Shown one piece after another: positions 63,488 to 64,000 of a stretch of DNA of 64,000 bases. The notes below the pieces were generated by a model that worked only from the letters and a program-made list of their open reading frames with translations, ran no database searches and was not told the DNA's origin. Location of the stretch: assembly GCA_020722725.1 (NCBI GenBank), contig DYKG01000001.1, positions 1-64,000 of the forward strand, written 5' to 3'. Numbering within the stretch: position 1 is the first letter of the stretch; each line of letters begins with the position of its first letter. This DNA is from Candidatus Methylomirabilis sp. GTDB taxonomy: Bacteria; Muiribacteriota; Ozemobacteria; Ozemobacterales; Ozemobacteraceae. The translations under genes were made by a program, and so were the position numbers.

Positions 63488-63557
63488 ATTTTTTCTCCTG
63501 ATTACAGTTGATAATACCAGTCACATTTGATTTATTCGCAAATACCATTTAAAGCAA

Positions 63558-63581
63558 GCCGGCGCGGTGGCCGACCCCTGC
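63558..63581. repeat. Divergent GCAGGGG-type palindromic repeat
   Basis: On the minus strand GCAGGGGTCGGCC...GCGCCGGC resembles the repeat at 25791-25818 in its first half. It lies in the 391-base gap between hisS and the last partial gene, where nothing else but the small frame, a promoter candidate and another repeat was seen. Confidence 0.45.
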
Positions 63582-63685
63582 AAATAAATTTCTGTGACTC
63601 GCACAATTCTTATATCGGTAAATCGGCAGAGTTTTTCGAGAGGTAATACCGATCATTAAAATTTGTTCGTTTTATTTGTTGCACC

Positions 63686-63732
63686 GGGCGCTTCGACTCT
63701 GCTTCGCTGAAGCTGCGCAGCTCAGCGACCGT
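63686..63732. repeat. GGTTGCTTCGACC palindromic repeat, copy 3
   Basis: GGGCGCTTCGACTC at the start and CTCAGCGACCGT at the end match copies 1 and 2 with compensating changes. The middle has an extra nested stem (CTTCGCTGAAG and AGCTGCGCAGCT). It lies just after the last partial gene. Confidence 0.6.
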
Positions 63733-63741
63733 AAAAGACGG

Positions 63742-64000
63742 CTATTTCAGGTTTTCTTCGGCCAGCTTTTTTAACTGGGCGAAAATAGAATTTTCTTTCA
63801 GGCTCAAATAGACTTTTCGCAGCAACCACAACCCGGTCATGCTGAAAATTGCGCCCAGAGAAGCAGGCAGCCATAGGGGAATGCTGAATTGCCGGTCGAA
63901 ATCAGTGAAAAGTTCTAATTCTTTGGGGCAGCCCAGGCTTCGGTCAGTTGATTCAATCTCGATCAGCAGCATAGTGCGGTCATCGCCGTCATAATCTCTT
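63742..64000 (-). CDS. Partial membrane protein, C-terminal part
   Basis: The frame is open to the window edge, so at least 85 C-terminal residues are seen and the start lies outside. An Asp-rich stretch (DYDGDDRT) is followed by LLIEIESTDRS. One membrane helix (PLWLPASLGAIFSMTGLWLL) follows, then a basic helical tail. The family was not recognised. An external domain with a cytoplasmic tail is likely. Confidence 0.6.
   Translation of the reverse strand, partial: RDYDGDDRTMLLIEIESTDRSLGCPKELELFTDFDRQFSIPLWLPASLGAIFSMTGLWLLRKVYLSLKENSIFAQLKKLAEENLK

Noticed and set aside
1-64000. rRNA, tRNA, transposase, integrase and prophage genes
   Set aside because: I looked for their usual sequence signatures by eye in the gaps and reading frames and found none. 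Small RNAs without strong structure could be missed.

Overview
The window is a gene-dense stretch of chromosome from a Gram-negative, motile bacterium that I cannot place to species. It encodes a TonB-dependent receptor, an Mla/MCE lipid-transport locus, type IV pilus ATPases, a chemoreceptor, a PorV-like outer-membrane protein and enormous secreted Ig-like repeat proteins. That mix, with an LTA-synthase-like membrane enzyme and many TPR proteins, would fit a deep-branching phylum such as Candidatus Riflebacteria. This is only a guess from gene content. No rRNA, tRNA, CRISPR array, transposase or phage gene was seen.

Layout. (1) 1-3759, plus strand: the end of a TonB-dependent receptor, an FmdE-family protein, and S, T and fused double-A components of an ECF-type importer. 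Together they look like one uptake system for a metal, chelate or cofactor. (2) 3997-4590, minus strand: a small secreted coiled-coil protein behind a sigma-54-type promoter. (3) 4856-14913, plus strand: a tightly packed run with a phosphodiester glycosidase-like protein, an S55 (SpoIVB-like) protein, MlaE, MlaF, MlaD, asparaginase, a zinc-ribbon/TPR membrane protein and a peptidase-MA/TPR protein. (4) 15102-18475: purine nucleoside phosphorylase, RF1, PrmC and TsaC. (5) 18655-20193: a chemoreceptor. (6) 20247-25743: RlmN, a PASTA protein, a pseudokinase, Rpe and a TPR protein. This resembles the rlmN-prpC-prkC-rsgA-rpe order of Firmicutes with the kinase split and catalytically dead. (7) 25840-33980, minus strand: a prepilin-peptidase-like protein without catalytic aspartates, a type IV pilin-like protein, an LTA-synthase-like protein, PilT, PilB, AroE and a STAS protein. 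(8) 34099-59719, minus strand: a PorV-like protein and two paralogous cassettes, each a giant secreted protein (3257 and 4374 residues) followed by a small lipoprotein. (9) 60115-64000: a DUF2877-like protein, an unknown protein, HisS and a partial membrane protein, separated by small palindromic repeats.

The strongest non-coding signal is a set of four intergenic sites of the flagellar sigma-28 type (GCCGATAA/T with a TAAAGTTT-like box 12 bases upstream). They lie in the correct orientation before the chemoreceptor, the 4856 operon, the larger giant protein and the unknown 61120-61653 gene. If real, they place the giant surface proteins and the envelope operon in the motility regulon. The region between 4590 and 4856 also has a near-consensus sigma-54 promoter and a 12-bp direct repeat whose copies are 63 bp apart, which fits an enhancer-binding protein. 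The most unusual protein findings are the split PASTA/pseudokinase locus, the prepilin-peptidase-like protein without its catalytic aspartates, and the duplicated giant protein plus lipoprotein cassettes beside a PorV homologue.
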